64,000 nucleotides of DNA from Symbiodinium natans (taxonomy: Eukaryota > Sar > Dinophyceae > Suessiales > Symbiodiniaceae), in contig CAJNDS010002195.1 of the NCBI GenBank assembly GCA_905221605.1, forward strand, positions 250,001 through 314,000, in the 5' to 3' direction. Numbering within the stretch: position 1 is the first letter of the stretch; each line of letters starts with the position of its first letter. Of this stretch, positions 23,250 to 33,039 are shown piece after piece. Under the pieces are notes generated by a model. The model did not search any database. It was not told the origin of the DNA and worked only from the letters and a program-made list of their open reading frames with translations. The position numbers and the translations under genes are program-made.

Positions 23250-25598
23250 AAACGATGATGTCAAGCTGGTTGAGCTTCCAGCGACCATTCACTACTGACG
23301 CCTGTCAGGGCTAAGCCTTGTACGGCCGCATGAAGAAAGACACAAGCTGCGGGTATCCAATCACTCCGTGCTGACCGCAATGACTGTTTGGGAAGTTTGG
23401 GACCATATATGTGAGTAACTGTACTGCAGCGCTGCACCACAAATTTCTTTGAAGTGTTGTTCACCTGACAACTTACCACACTCCCAACCTGAACATCCAC
23501 ATTCCTCGTGCAAGAATACACGGCCTACGAAACTTAACTTCTGTACAATGAACTGGCCAAGAGAGACAGAGATCTCTCGCGCGGGGTTCGGACGTCTTCA
23601 TGACTGTCTGCGTGCGGACCTCTGTCTCCGGCCGCCTGGGGTTTCAGCATCAACTGTCGCAAGATCTGCGGTGGACTGTCAGGATCTGTCAGGATCTGTC
23701 ATCAGGACGAGCGTCTGAGATTGCACCGTTAGGCTCGAGTCGCATTGTTATGCAGAGCAGTTGGTCCATTCATCTGCGTGAGTTCTGTTTCTCGCCGATT
23801 GACGATCTTCGAATCTGGATTCGACTCTCTCATGCTCTCCAACACCACCCATTGAATTGCATCTTCCCCTCACCCTGAGGCTGCTGCCCTCCTAGTCTGC
23901 AAATGCAGTATGGGTCGGACCTGATGCATCAAAGAAACTGCCGAGGCAGTGTGACATGTAACCGTTCTGCGGGGATACTCGGAGCTTGCAGATGTCTGTC
24001 CGACAGCAGCGCTGGACTGGCCCTGCACTAAATCTCCGGTTTCTGTGACCATGGCTTGCTCTGGCCAATCAGTGCCAAGTCTGCCGGCCGCAGGTTGTTC
24101 GCGCCTCTGTTAGCAAAGAGTTCTTCAGCAGATTCTAAACTCCTCAGCCTCAGCCTCCATGCACCTCCATGTATGCTGCAACGACCAGGCAGGAACTTCA
24201 CAGAAACACTACTAAGCCTTAATTACTAAGCATGCATTCGTCTAAGCTGGGCTTCGAACGAGCGATGTGGATCCTCACCCTGAACTTCGACTCGGCAGTT
24301 GAGTAGCATGGAGGAAAGTCGGATGCTTTGCCGTCCATGCTTCGCTTGGAGATTGGAGGTCTGGGACTGGGAACGTGCTTGGGAGCAAGAGATCGTGCGT
24401 CAAGCTGAGGCCACGACAGCTCGAGGCACGAGGTCGGCCCTGCAGGAAGTGCGAGTGTGGCTCTGCATTTAGATGGGCCCACCAGAAGAGTCAGAAGAGA
24501 TAAGTCGTCAAGACGAACAATGAGTGCTGATGAACGACACGAGCTTGAACAAGCGATTTCTAAATCCAACCTACAACTGCATGCGTATTTAAGCTTCTGG
24601 CATCGAGCAGGAAGCCAAGTACTGGCAGCCGCTGTCCGCCAATGGCCTGAAACCAGCAAGGCAGATACTCGGACACTGCTCCCTGACATCCAAAATGAGC
24701 AGCGATCCCTCGCACAAGACCGTCTGCTCTGAGCTCTGAGGTCTGAGCAATTCAGAGTGCTCGAACCCCACACCAGCCCCGTTCCTGCTGGCGCTCGCTG
24801 AGGGTCGCTGCTGTCCCACTTCTACAAACAAATGGAACAAAGCTGACCGAGCCAAGTTGTGAAACTGCGGGGCAACAGTGGAGCTTGAGTCTAAGCTTCT
24901 CAGGCGTTCACGACGACTCTGGGTCAATGACTGGTCTGCGTGACGCTCCAGCATTGCATGTCTGATTTCAGTTTGGGAATCAAGACTTTGGTGGACGCTC
25001 TCCTTGCCGTTCTTGGGTGGAGTTGGGTGCGGGGGAAACAAATCTGGTGCATTGTCTGAGCCAGTGGCCTTTACCTGCTACACCTCGAACCTGTATGAGA
25101 GCTCTCTTTAGGGGAAGCTTGGTCGTCGCCCAACTGCCTTCTCAAATTATTCGTGCCCAAACAGAACAAGCACTTCTTCTGGACCCAGACAGGGGCTTAG
25201 CAAGCCCAGCAGCCTCTCGCCCCCAGTCAGAACACATGCAAACTAGAAGGGGAGTACACGGAGTACACCGAGCACACCGAGCACACCAGACAGCAGAGGC
25301 CTCCAAAAGCAAAACCCTCCAAGCTCCGTGTCTTCTTTCGGGCAGCGGTCCGACATCGGCCGAAGGTTGGGGACTCTAGGCTGCTGTTCAGCCTCGTCCT
25401 CCAAAAAATAATGCAGCAAGCCGCCCCAGTGAAACAAGCAGTGACACGTGAAACAGGGCATTTTGCCTGGACAAGTCTCGGTCATAGGACTCCTTCCGCT
25501 GCCAAATCATAGCTTTGAGAACTTCTCAATCCTGACTCCTGGTCCTAAAGCCTCGTCCAGAGCTTTCCACGGGTCGCTCCCGGAGCGGCGTGGCAACC
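23250..25598. other. Interval between CNOT10 and the glycohydrolase gene
   Basis: On the minus strand this is upstream of the CNOT10 start and downstream of the glycohydrolase stop at 25599-25601. Two minus-strand frames are protein-like: about 24780-25030 (with HAMLERHADQSLTQSRRERL) and about 25310-25440 (HYFLEDEAEQQPRVPNLRP). They may be exons of an intervening gene, but I could not link them or name a family. A plus-strand frame near 24520-24730 is also open, so strand is not certain for that part. Confidence 0.4.
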
Positions 25599-28175
25599 TT
25601 AGAGTCGCTGAGGCTTCAGTGTCTCCTCCCCTTCGAAGGCTTCAACGGCCGCCGCTGCAAAGGTCTCGCCCGCTTTTCCTGGAGCAGGAGGAGAGCAGCT
25701 ACATCTTTGCGGGCCCACTTCACGCATTCTCAAAGGGCGCCTAAACTCCTAGACTCTGGAGTATCTGAACGGGGTCGACGAAAAAGGGCCACTCCATGTA
25801 CTCACAGCTGCAGGACTTGTAGCAGGGGACAAAAGTGGGCCAAACCCTTCCGGCTGAAATGTACTCGAATGTTACAGTGCTGCAATCATGGTAGGAGCTG
25901 CAAACGGCCGAGCGCCTCCAGGAAACGCGATGACAACACCTGGCGAGAGGGCACTTGTCTCACTTGTGGTGTTGCAGATGGAACGGCACCAGCGTGCAAG
26001 CTGCAAGCTGAGCACATCAGCACCGACCCTCTCCTAGTTCCACATGGGTTCTACACGACAGATGAGTTCTACATCAGTTCGACTACATGTCTGCATATGT
26101 CTGCTCCCCTGGGGGCGCTTTCGAAGCGTCCGGAGAACTCCTCCCGAAGGACCTTTCCAAAGCCTGAGCCGCGGCTGACACCATCGGGCATCAAAGGCGT
26201 GTCCATGTTAAACTGTGACCATGCGCTGCAAGGCTGCAAGCTCCAACTGTGACCCAGAAGCTTTCGCCAACCTTCTCGGGCGGGTTGAAGAACACACCTT
26301 AAGACAAGGAACAAGTGTTCTGTGCACACCGTCGTACGGCAAACACCCTGTCAAAAATCCAAGTGCTCTCAAGTAAACAGCCTCAAGTTGCTCGTTGCAT
26401 TTAAGAAGTCTGTTCTTTCGCACCAAGAGCGAATTACAATGAGCGCAAAGGCACTGCACAAGGCCTCCAGAAGCTACACGAGAGGCAACATTGAGCACTG
26501 CCAGAAACAACTACAGCACATGACCTGCCGTGCCAGAATCTGCTAGAAATGCAAGAATTCACACTCTTGACACACGCACACCTGAGCTGCACACCGCAAC
26601 CTGGCACGGGGCATGAACTCGCAGTTCAAGCAGCAAGTGTGACATTGAGTGTGCCTGCATCGGGAACCACCAGGACGTTCGCTTCAACTCTGGACGACGC
26701 CGCCATCATGACCGCTCGCCACTTGTCAGCCAGCTGCTCCGCATACCTTTGCCAAAATTTTGGTAAGCCGCAAGATTGCTGCAACTTGCCGTACATGCGC
26801 TCAAGCAAGGCTTGGAGCTCCGTCTAACAAGCCGAGATGCTTGTCCTTGTCTGGGTGCGCATCTACTGGGCTGTCCGACATCTTGGTGTTGCAGTTTGGC
26901 ATGGCCACAGACACCACCGCCTTCCAGATTCCAGATGCAAGCCCGAGGTCATGGAGGCATGGCTCTGCTTCAGGCTTTTCTTGGTTCAGCACAGTGCATG
27001 AACCAATGAGCTGGAGATGCGGTGATATTTTCCGTGAGCCATGAGCTACAGGACATGCGCAAGCATTCGTGAAGTGTCGAACACTGAATCCCGCCTCCAG
27101 GCAAACAGCTTTCTCCTGAAACGCGGGAGTGCTTCCAAGAATGCAGCGCATGTAAAGCAGGATAATTCAGGTAGTTCGGGAACTTGCTAGCTGGACGTTG
27201 TGGAGGCCGTGCACTAACCGCAGCGAATCCGGCCTGGAATGCATAGCCAGAGTTGGTCCCGGTACGGAAAACCTCCACATGCGGCGAGAGCAAAGCGCCA
27301 TCATCTGGAAGATGCGACACCCACTCCTTGGTGGGCACACAATCTGTCGCAGAAAAAGAACACTACAGAACACTATTTTCCAAGCTCCCGTTGACCCTGT
27401 CAGGACACAAACACTCAGACCCAATGTCCTTACCTATGCAAACCGTGCCGTTCAGTGAAAGTGCCTACAAGCCACCTGTCCGTCCTTGGCCCGTTTTGGC
27501 GGTTGCACCCAGGGCGGCACCCTGGTGAGGTGCCGTGAGACTTACTGGTAGCTGTAACAGCGCAAGAGGTTCAGCATGCCCGCAGTGCAAGCGCTGGCAA
27601 GCTTTGGGGCCACTTTGGGCCTCTGGTCTACTGGTTCTGCAGATTTATGCGTCGTGCGTGTCTCTCCACCCTCCCAGGCCTGATCTTCGCCTGCTCGGCC
27701 AGCACGATGCCTTTCTCAAGAGAGGCATACAGCGTGCTTTGGATGCCTCGGCGTGTCTGCAGAGCAAGACGGGCATGCACTTCGTGTCGAATGTGTTCGA
27801 AGCTGTTGTAGAGATTCTTTCGGTCCTACACGCAGTATGTCCCAGATTCTGTGGACAACTCTTGTACTTCAATTTAGCCCGTTCGGGAATTGAAGCCAGC
27901 CAACAATCATCCAGCCTTCTGCTGAAAAGCGAAGACTTTTACCTTCGAAGTTCCAACTAGGCCCGGCACACATAGCTTCTTCAAGTGCATGGCGTCCACC
28001 GGTTTGAAAACCTCCACCAGCATGGTAGGCAGACGCTGCGTTCACCGCCACCACGCGCTGGCCATGCAGCACCTCCTGCTGCAAGATCTTGGAAGCTTCC
28101 ACAGCCACAGACCAAGGGCAGTGTCGACCCCAAACAGCGTGCGGCATTCTGGAGACTGAAGGTATGTGTGACTTG
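25599..28175 (-). CDS. Microbial-type poly(ADP-ribose) glycohydrolase (TIGR02452/DUF2263-like)
   Basis: The family hydrolyses poly(ADP-ribose) through a macrodomain-like fold with a GGG-x6-8-QEE signature. Exons on the minus strand, in order: about 28175-27968 (VVAVNAASAYHAGGGFQTGG, then RHALEEAMC, GC donor); 27670-27756 (IQSTLYASLEKG); 27219-27326 (PDDGALLSPHVEVFRTGTNS); about 26867-26920 (AVVSVAMPNCNTKMS); 26655-26823 (LADKWRAVMMAASSRVEAN and VLVVPDAG); 26262-26297 (VFFNPPEKVGE, 36 nt); about 26110-26163 (FGKVLREEFSGRFE); and a last exon about 25673-25599 (ETFAAAAVEAFEGEE, stop 25599-25601). Phases agree at every junction where both ends are fixed. The signature reads GGG...LEE: the first Gln of QEE is Leu while both Glu residues remain. 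Upstream exons at 28.9 and 29.9 kb may be the N-terminal part. Confidence 0.93.
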
Positions 28176-28352
28176 GAGAAAAGGTTTCTGCAATCAGCCA
28201 AGTATGCAAAGTGAGGAAAATTATTGACATCATAGATGACATTGTTGTATGAGTGTTGCATGCCATTGCAACGCAAAGCTTTACGATCAAAGGTGTCCCA
28301 AAAGCAACCAGAGTCACTTAGGCGCAGGGCCGAGGCAGGAGTGCGAGTCACA

Positions 28353-28730
28353 TCACGGAATCCAATCCAAGGCCCAGAACAACGACAGTTGTGTACTGCA
28401 GAAATCAAGGAGCACGCGCACGGCAACGAGGTGGGAGCGCGAAATCAACACCATTCCTTGCAAATTTGCTGCAGAGCAAATCGAGGCGCTGAGGCCGTGA
28501 AAGTGCTGCGCCATGCGCCGGCCAATGCTTGGCTCCCCTTCGTCTGCGATGCGCACGCTGCACCCCGGGAGGCGTTTACAATCAGAAGGATACTAAGACT
28601 CCTCGGTGTCGCATCGTATTTCTGACTTCTCACTACTGCGACATCATGCAAGATGATGGCCATGGGATCTTTGTCGCACATGAAATGAAACATCCCGCAC
28701 CGATTGTGTTGGTCCTGTGTAGGTATCACC
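28353..28730 (-). CDS. Candidate exons upstream of the glycohydrolase, possibly a second related domain
   Basis: One minus-strand frame contains CDKDPMAIILHDVAVVRSQK followed shortly by SLSILLIVNAS. This resembles the family's pair of strands (SPxVxVFR, then VVSVAxPN) that also occurs in the downstream exons. Another frame holds DEGEPSIGRRMAQHFHGL. If both are real, this stretch carries a partial, diverged second catalytic-like unit. The resemblance is judged by eye and is weak; an unrelated exon is possible. Confidence 0.35.
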
Positions 28731-28876
28731 CACGTTAGAATTCAGTCACACAAATAAGGGCGCAGCATTGTGCAGCAGAAAACACAACATGACTGCGGGC
28801 TGCCACTGCGTGCGTACGTTAAAATTCGTGAGCGTGCGCACGCCCGCCTCACTAGGTGTTAGCCTTCACCTGATTC

Positions 28877-29003
28877 CAAAGAAATGGGAGTCCTCCACAG
28901 CCACGTCCAGCACCGTCCCTCGCTTCACGAGAAGCTTCGTCTTGTGGTCACCCGTTGTGTCAAGTTGCCTTGTGTTGCAGGAACTCTCCGTACATGTTGG
29001 ATC
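28877..29003 (-). CDS. Candidate exon, likely N-terminal part of the glycohydrolase gene
   Basis: The minus-strand peptide includes DHKTKLLVKRGTVLDVAVED and ends FFGIR before a good donor (AATCAG followed by GTGAAG). It is protein-like and correctly oriented, about 0.7 kb upstream of the first recognised catalytic exon. The 5' boundary was not fixed. Assignment to the glycohydrolase gene is inference from position. Confidence 0.5.
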
Positions 29004-29794
29004 CATGCCAAGCAGAAATCGGCACGGGAAGGCAAACAACTGTGCTAGCATGTCCTAGCCAAGTGACGGCCACACGGCGCCTGTGGCCAAACTGGGCGAG
29101 AAAAGCCTAGGATGTCAAATGCCGCATGGCATCACATGGCACAGAGAGCGCAAGTTGACTACACGCACACCTGCCAATTGGATACAGCGTGCGGTACAGG
29201 CAATTCAGCCCAACTGCGGCTGCACCATGCAGCAGCCAAAACCTATCCAAACCTTATTCGCACTTATTCACACAGTTCACACGTGCAAAGGGCTTGGCTC
29301 AGTCCCGGGAGCTTTGTTTCTGCCACCAGCTCTTGGACATGACAAAGCGGAACGACTGAGCTCCCAAGCCTCGAAGTTGGACGGAGGCTTAAGGTCTAAG
29401 TGCCTAAGCTCTGCGAATGTGGTACACTGGGTACAAAAGGCTGAAATGGTTGGACACTGCTCCTTGGAAAGGCTTCGCTCACAAAGGCGCTTTAAGCTTC
29501 TGAGCTGTTCACGGCCTAACGACCTGATGATGCCTCATGGCTACTCCTCCCCTGCCAAAGCAAACTCCAACACAATCGTCTCCAGTTCGACAGTCGAGCG
29601 AGCAGCTGGTATCCACCAGCTGCTGTAACTCGCTTTGTCAGCTCACCTGCTGCTGGGGGAACGTGGGAGAAGCGCATCCAACGTGTACTGCAAGGATGTA
29701 GGCCCAATTTAGGCATAGGAAACATATGCACATGCATGTGCACGCATCTGGCAATACTTGCAGATGCGCAAGCCCCTTGAATCCCTTGAAAGCT

Positions 29795-29972
29795 TAGTCC
29801 ATCGAACATTTGCAAAACCGACGACTCCTTGCCATTGCATACGGCATTTTTTGCATCATGGGCTTGAACTGCCAAGAATAAACCAGCTGCCAAGTTGCTA
29901 ATCTCACGCCTTGCAGCTCGATCCTTCTCATCATTTGCCTTGCGGATCCAGTCGTAGCCGTGTGAGTCCTCA
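29795..29972 (-). CDS. Coding exon, unidentified, possibly the start of the glycohydrolase gene
   Basis: After a CATCTGCAG acceptor, the minus strand encodes a well-mixed peptide: SHSEDSHGYDWIRKANDEKD, then RAARREISNLAAGLFLAVQA and KESSVLQMFDG. The helix RAARREISNLAAG is reminiscent of the N-terminal helix of the glycohydrolase family, but the match is weak. It lies about 1.8 kb upstream of the catalytic exons on the same strand. Confidence 0.55.
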
Positions 29973-30629
29973 GAATGCGACTGCAGATGCTGATGCGCAG
30001 CTGTGCTTTCGGGGCTTAGGCTTAGAGCCGCAGGGCGCGCTTCGGGCTTAGGTGTCTAAAGGGCCTAGGGACGCCTCGGGCCTGTAAGTAAGTGCTTCAA
30101 GCCGCACAAGACATGTGAACTTCTGGGCGCGTCCCAGGCGCAGGGGCACGACCGCGGCTCTGCACGTCGACTTGTGGCAGCGCCGGCACTGCGTCCGGGG
30201 CCTTCCCTGGTGAACGCAAAGGTGTAGCGCTGCAGTCTCAAGAAACCCTTGCCCTACCCTTGCGCAAAGCATGACAAAGTGCTTTTAAATACGATTCTGT
30301 GACAAACGACTCCGGAAAGGCCAAACACTTCCCAACATGCAACACATGGTCGCGGAAGAACCACCTGCTCACAGGCGAACTGATTAATTTGTGGCTTGAC
30401 CCATTGTCCACTTTTGTGTGTGTGGGTCCCTCACAAAGGCTTGATCTAAATGGCGGCCTCGTGGAGACCTGTGAAGCGCACTTTTTCGAACTACAGCGGT
30501 GCCTTCAACTTGCTCTGGCTCACCTCCCCCACCACCAACACAGCCGCCACCGCCTCGCAAGTTTACAAGGCTGGGTCAAACAAGCAGTCTGACTTTGACG
30601 CTTTGAAACACTGACGAGCAACCAGCAGA

Positions 30630-30697
30630 CAACAACCAACAGCCAACAGCCAACAGACAACAGCCAACAGCCAACAGCCACCAGCAGCAGCAGCAAG
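30630..30697. repeat. CAACAGC 7-bp tandem repeat with CAG tail
   Basis: Seven or more units of CAACAGC/CAACAGA variants are followed by (CAG)4-5. On the minus strand it gives a Leu/Val/Cys/Trp-rich pseudo-peptide, which I regard as non-coding. Confidence 0.9.
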
Positions 30698-30699
30698 CA

Positions 30700-30960
30700 A
30701 CGTCTCTCGCCTGTGTCAGTCTCCTCAACGCGTACGGGATGGAGCCGTTCCTTCAGCTGCCTCACAGGCAGGACAACATCACTCAGTTACAGTACGCCCT
30801 GATGCTCGAGGCAATTCATCGACACAATCACAGCCGGGCCTGGCGGCAATGACGAGCAGCTGGTTGGTCTCAGCGTCTGTGGGCTCCAGGACCTGAAGTG
30901 TGCTGAGTGGTCCCGAGGCCGAACTTGAGAGCAGGGGGCGGCCTGTGCACGTATCTTGAG
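30700..30960 (-). CDS. Candidate exons, unidentified
   Basis: Two minus-strand peptides are protein-like: STLQVLEPTDAETNQLLVIA (within about 30790-30950) and DVVLPVRQLKERLHPVRVEE (within about 30705-30780). They are in different frames, so an intron or two separate exons would be required. No family is recognised. They sit upstream of the exons at 29.8 and 28.9 kb and could be the 5' part of the same gene. Confidence 0.4.
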
Positions 30961-31195
30961 GATCCTGGGCTTGGAGTGTCCGGTTTCGAAAGTAAGTATC
31001 CACGCACATATGTCCCTACGACTTCCAAGGTATATATTTTTTATATCTGTCCCCGACGGCTTGGCCAGCTTCTCTCAAGAACCGCGTGACAAATGGCTTG
31101 GCACGCACAACACAGATATTCTTGCACAACACCAAGAACATGACTGCACGCTGATAGAGTAGGAACTGCAAGCTCAGAAATGCAAGCATAATAAG

Positions 31196-31420
31196 TTGGG
31201 GGAGAGGGAGGGAAGGGAGGGGGGGGGGGAGGGGGTGCCTCGTTTACAAAGGAACCAACCGCAGAATAGACGCAACGCGCCCGCAGAATAGGTGCAACGC
31301 GCGCGCAGTGTCAACATAATGCATCCTGCACATGGGATGGCGCGGAGGGCGCGGAGGGGGCGGAGTGGAGGCGGGGGAAGGGCGGGGAGGGGGGAGGGGG
31401 GACGAGGGGGTGGGATGCTG
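31196..31420. repeat. G-rich purine tracts with G-quadruplex potential
   Basis: There are two blocks (31196-31240 and 31335-31415) of repeated runs of 3-10 G separated by A, C or T. They could form G-quadruplexes on the plus strand. No coding signal. Confidence 0.9.
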
Positions 31421-31429
31421 GTCAGGGTT

Positions 31430-33036
31430 GGTTGCCAACAAGAACTCCCGCACGCTTCGAAGGAGCTAGGTTTCGTGACTATTCAGGCATTCCGCACAGG
31501 AGCGAAGCTAAACATGCCGGCTCGATGATATCTTCCTACAACCGAAAATGCAACCGAATATTCCTCACTAACTTGGCATCTGAGGTGCCTTCTGCTGCAA
31601 AACCTCCCAGGCAAAACGAGGGCTCTGAAGTCGCAGATTGCAATGCCAGTAAGCGGTGTGATGCATGTTACAAGGTTGTAGTCATTCGCAAAGAAAAGGA
31701 AATCCTGCGATTTGCACACTTTCTTCACATGTTGAAACTGGGGCATCTATCTCTACTTCGCTGCACTCTCTTCAACTGCAGGCTCCTGCTGCACTCGCCG
31801 CTGGCGTGCCGCGAGGCTTTTTGCCGTAAGTGCGCACTTCAGCTGGGTCTTGGCACGGGCGGATGCCACCTGGCTTGCGGAAAAAGAATCGTTGCTTCCA
31901 GCTGTTTTCTGCTTTCCTGCTGCCTACAGGTCATGGGCTGCTGCTGGCAACTTTGCTGCCTGGAAGGCCTGGAAGGCCAGGAAGGCTAGAAGACGAATCT
32001 CTCACTTGAAGCCTCCGTCGCATCCAAACTTGTATGCCACGGTACGCTGTAAGGGCGAGCCGAAGCCACACGCCGCATTGCTCAGGCAAGGCTCAGCCTG
32101 ATGAGCCCAATCTTGTGTCGCAAGTGCTCGATGTGACATCTCTTCCCTCAGACTGTATACAAGGCCGTTGATGCTTTACATACCTCTGAACTGAATGAAC
32201 TGTGCGGGTTGAGTTTCAGAACAGGATGGACAACGGTCACGTCTTCTGGCCTATTCGTGAAGACTAACTTCCTGTGCCAGATCTGATGTCCGATCTGCAT
32301 GCGGTTTCTTTCCCCTGCGCAGCCGGCTTGCATCATGATTTTCTGCCAAGACGACTTTGCACCCTCATGACCAGCTTTCGGTGGTCCTTATTCAAACTTA
32401 TGAAGTACATCTTGTCCAAACCATACTCCGTGCAACAAGGATGTGGGGAAGGGAACAGTCTAGAAGGCAAAAAAGTTCCCTTAGGGCAAACGTGGTTTCT
32501 CGGAAGGGTGCTTGGGAAAACCGAAGAGAAGCATGTGCTTCGGAATTTCGGGCGTTAGCAGTGACACAACTATTGTCCTCAACATGTGTGCACCTGCCAT
32601 GTACATTATGCATCATCATCAGCATCATCTCCGAAATGAAAGCTTTCTCTGAACCACCGCACGTGGATGCCATAAAAACCTGAATCCACTGAACCTCGGT
32701 TCACTACATACCTACTGGCGCAGGGTGCGCTCGCACATGCCGAAAGGACAGACTATCCAAGCCTCGACCGCGATGCCTGGGAACTCTTCTTTTCCAAGCC
32801 TGGCCTGCTCTCAGCAATCCAGCCGAAAACAGTGGCACCACAGATCATAATCCATGGATGTGAACCATCCCCACCCGGACGTCTCGCGAGGAGCACCAAC
32901 TCGTAAGTCGCAAGTGCTCCTTTGCCGAACATTGTGGAGCCGGGGTCAGACTGCTGGATGGCTTCAACTGACGTCTCGAGCTGCTCCGACAGAACGTGGC
33001 TGCACGTTGTCGCTTCATGTGAGGCCGCCGAGCGCA
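31430..33036. other. Stretch with no firmly supported gene
   Basis: It lies directly 3' of the TMEM144 stop codon (33040-33042). One minus-strand frame (about 32755-32930) has FGKGALATYELVLLARR and one at about 31580-31740 has FFANDYNLVTCITPLTG. Either could be an exon of a gene downstream of TMEM144, but neither has a recognised family or fixed splice sites. Confidence 0.35.
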
Positions 33037-33039
33037 CCA

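Noticed and set aside
25590-26252. 220-codon plus-strand open frame
   Set aside because: It overlaps firmly identified minus-strand glycohydrolase exons (26110-26163 and 25599-25673) and is basic and Ser/Arg-rich, as expected of an antisense shadow.
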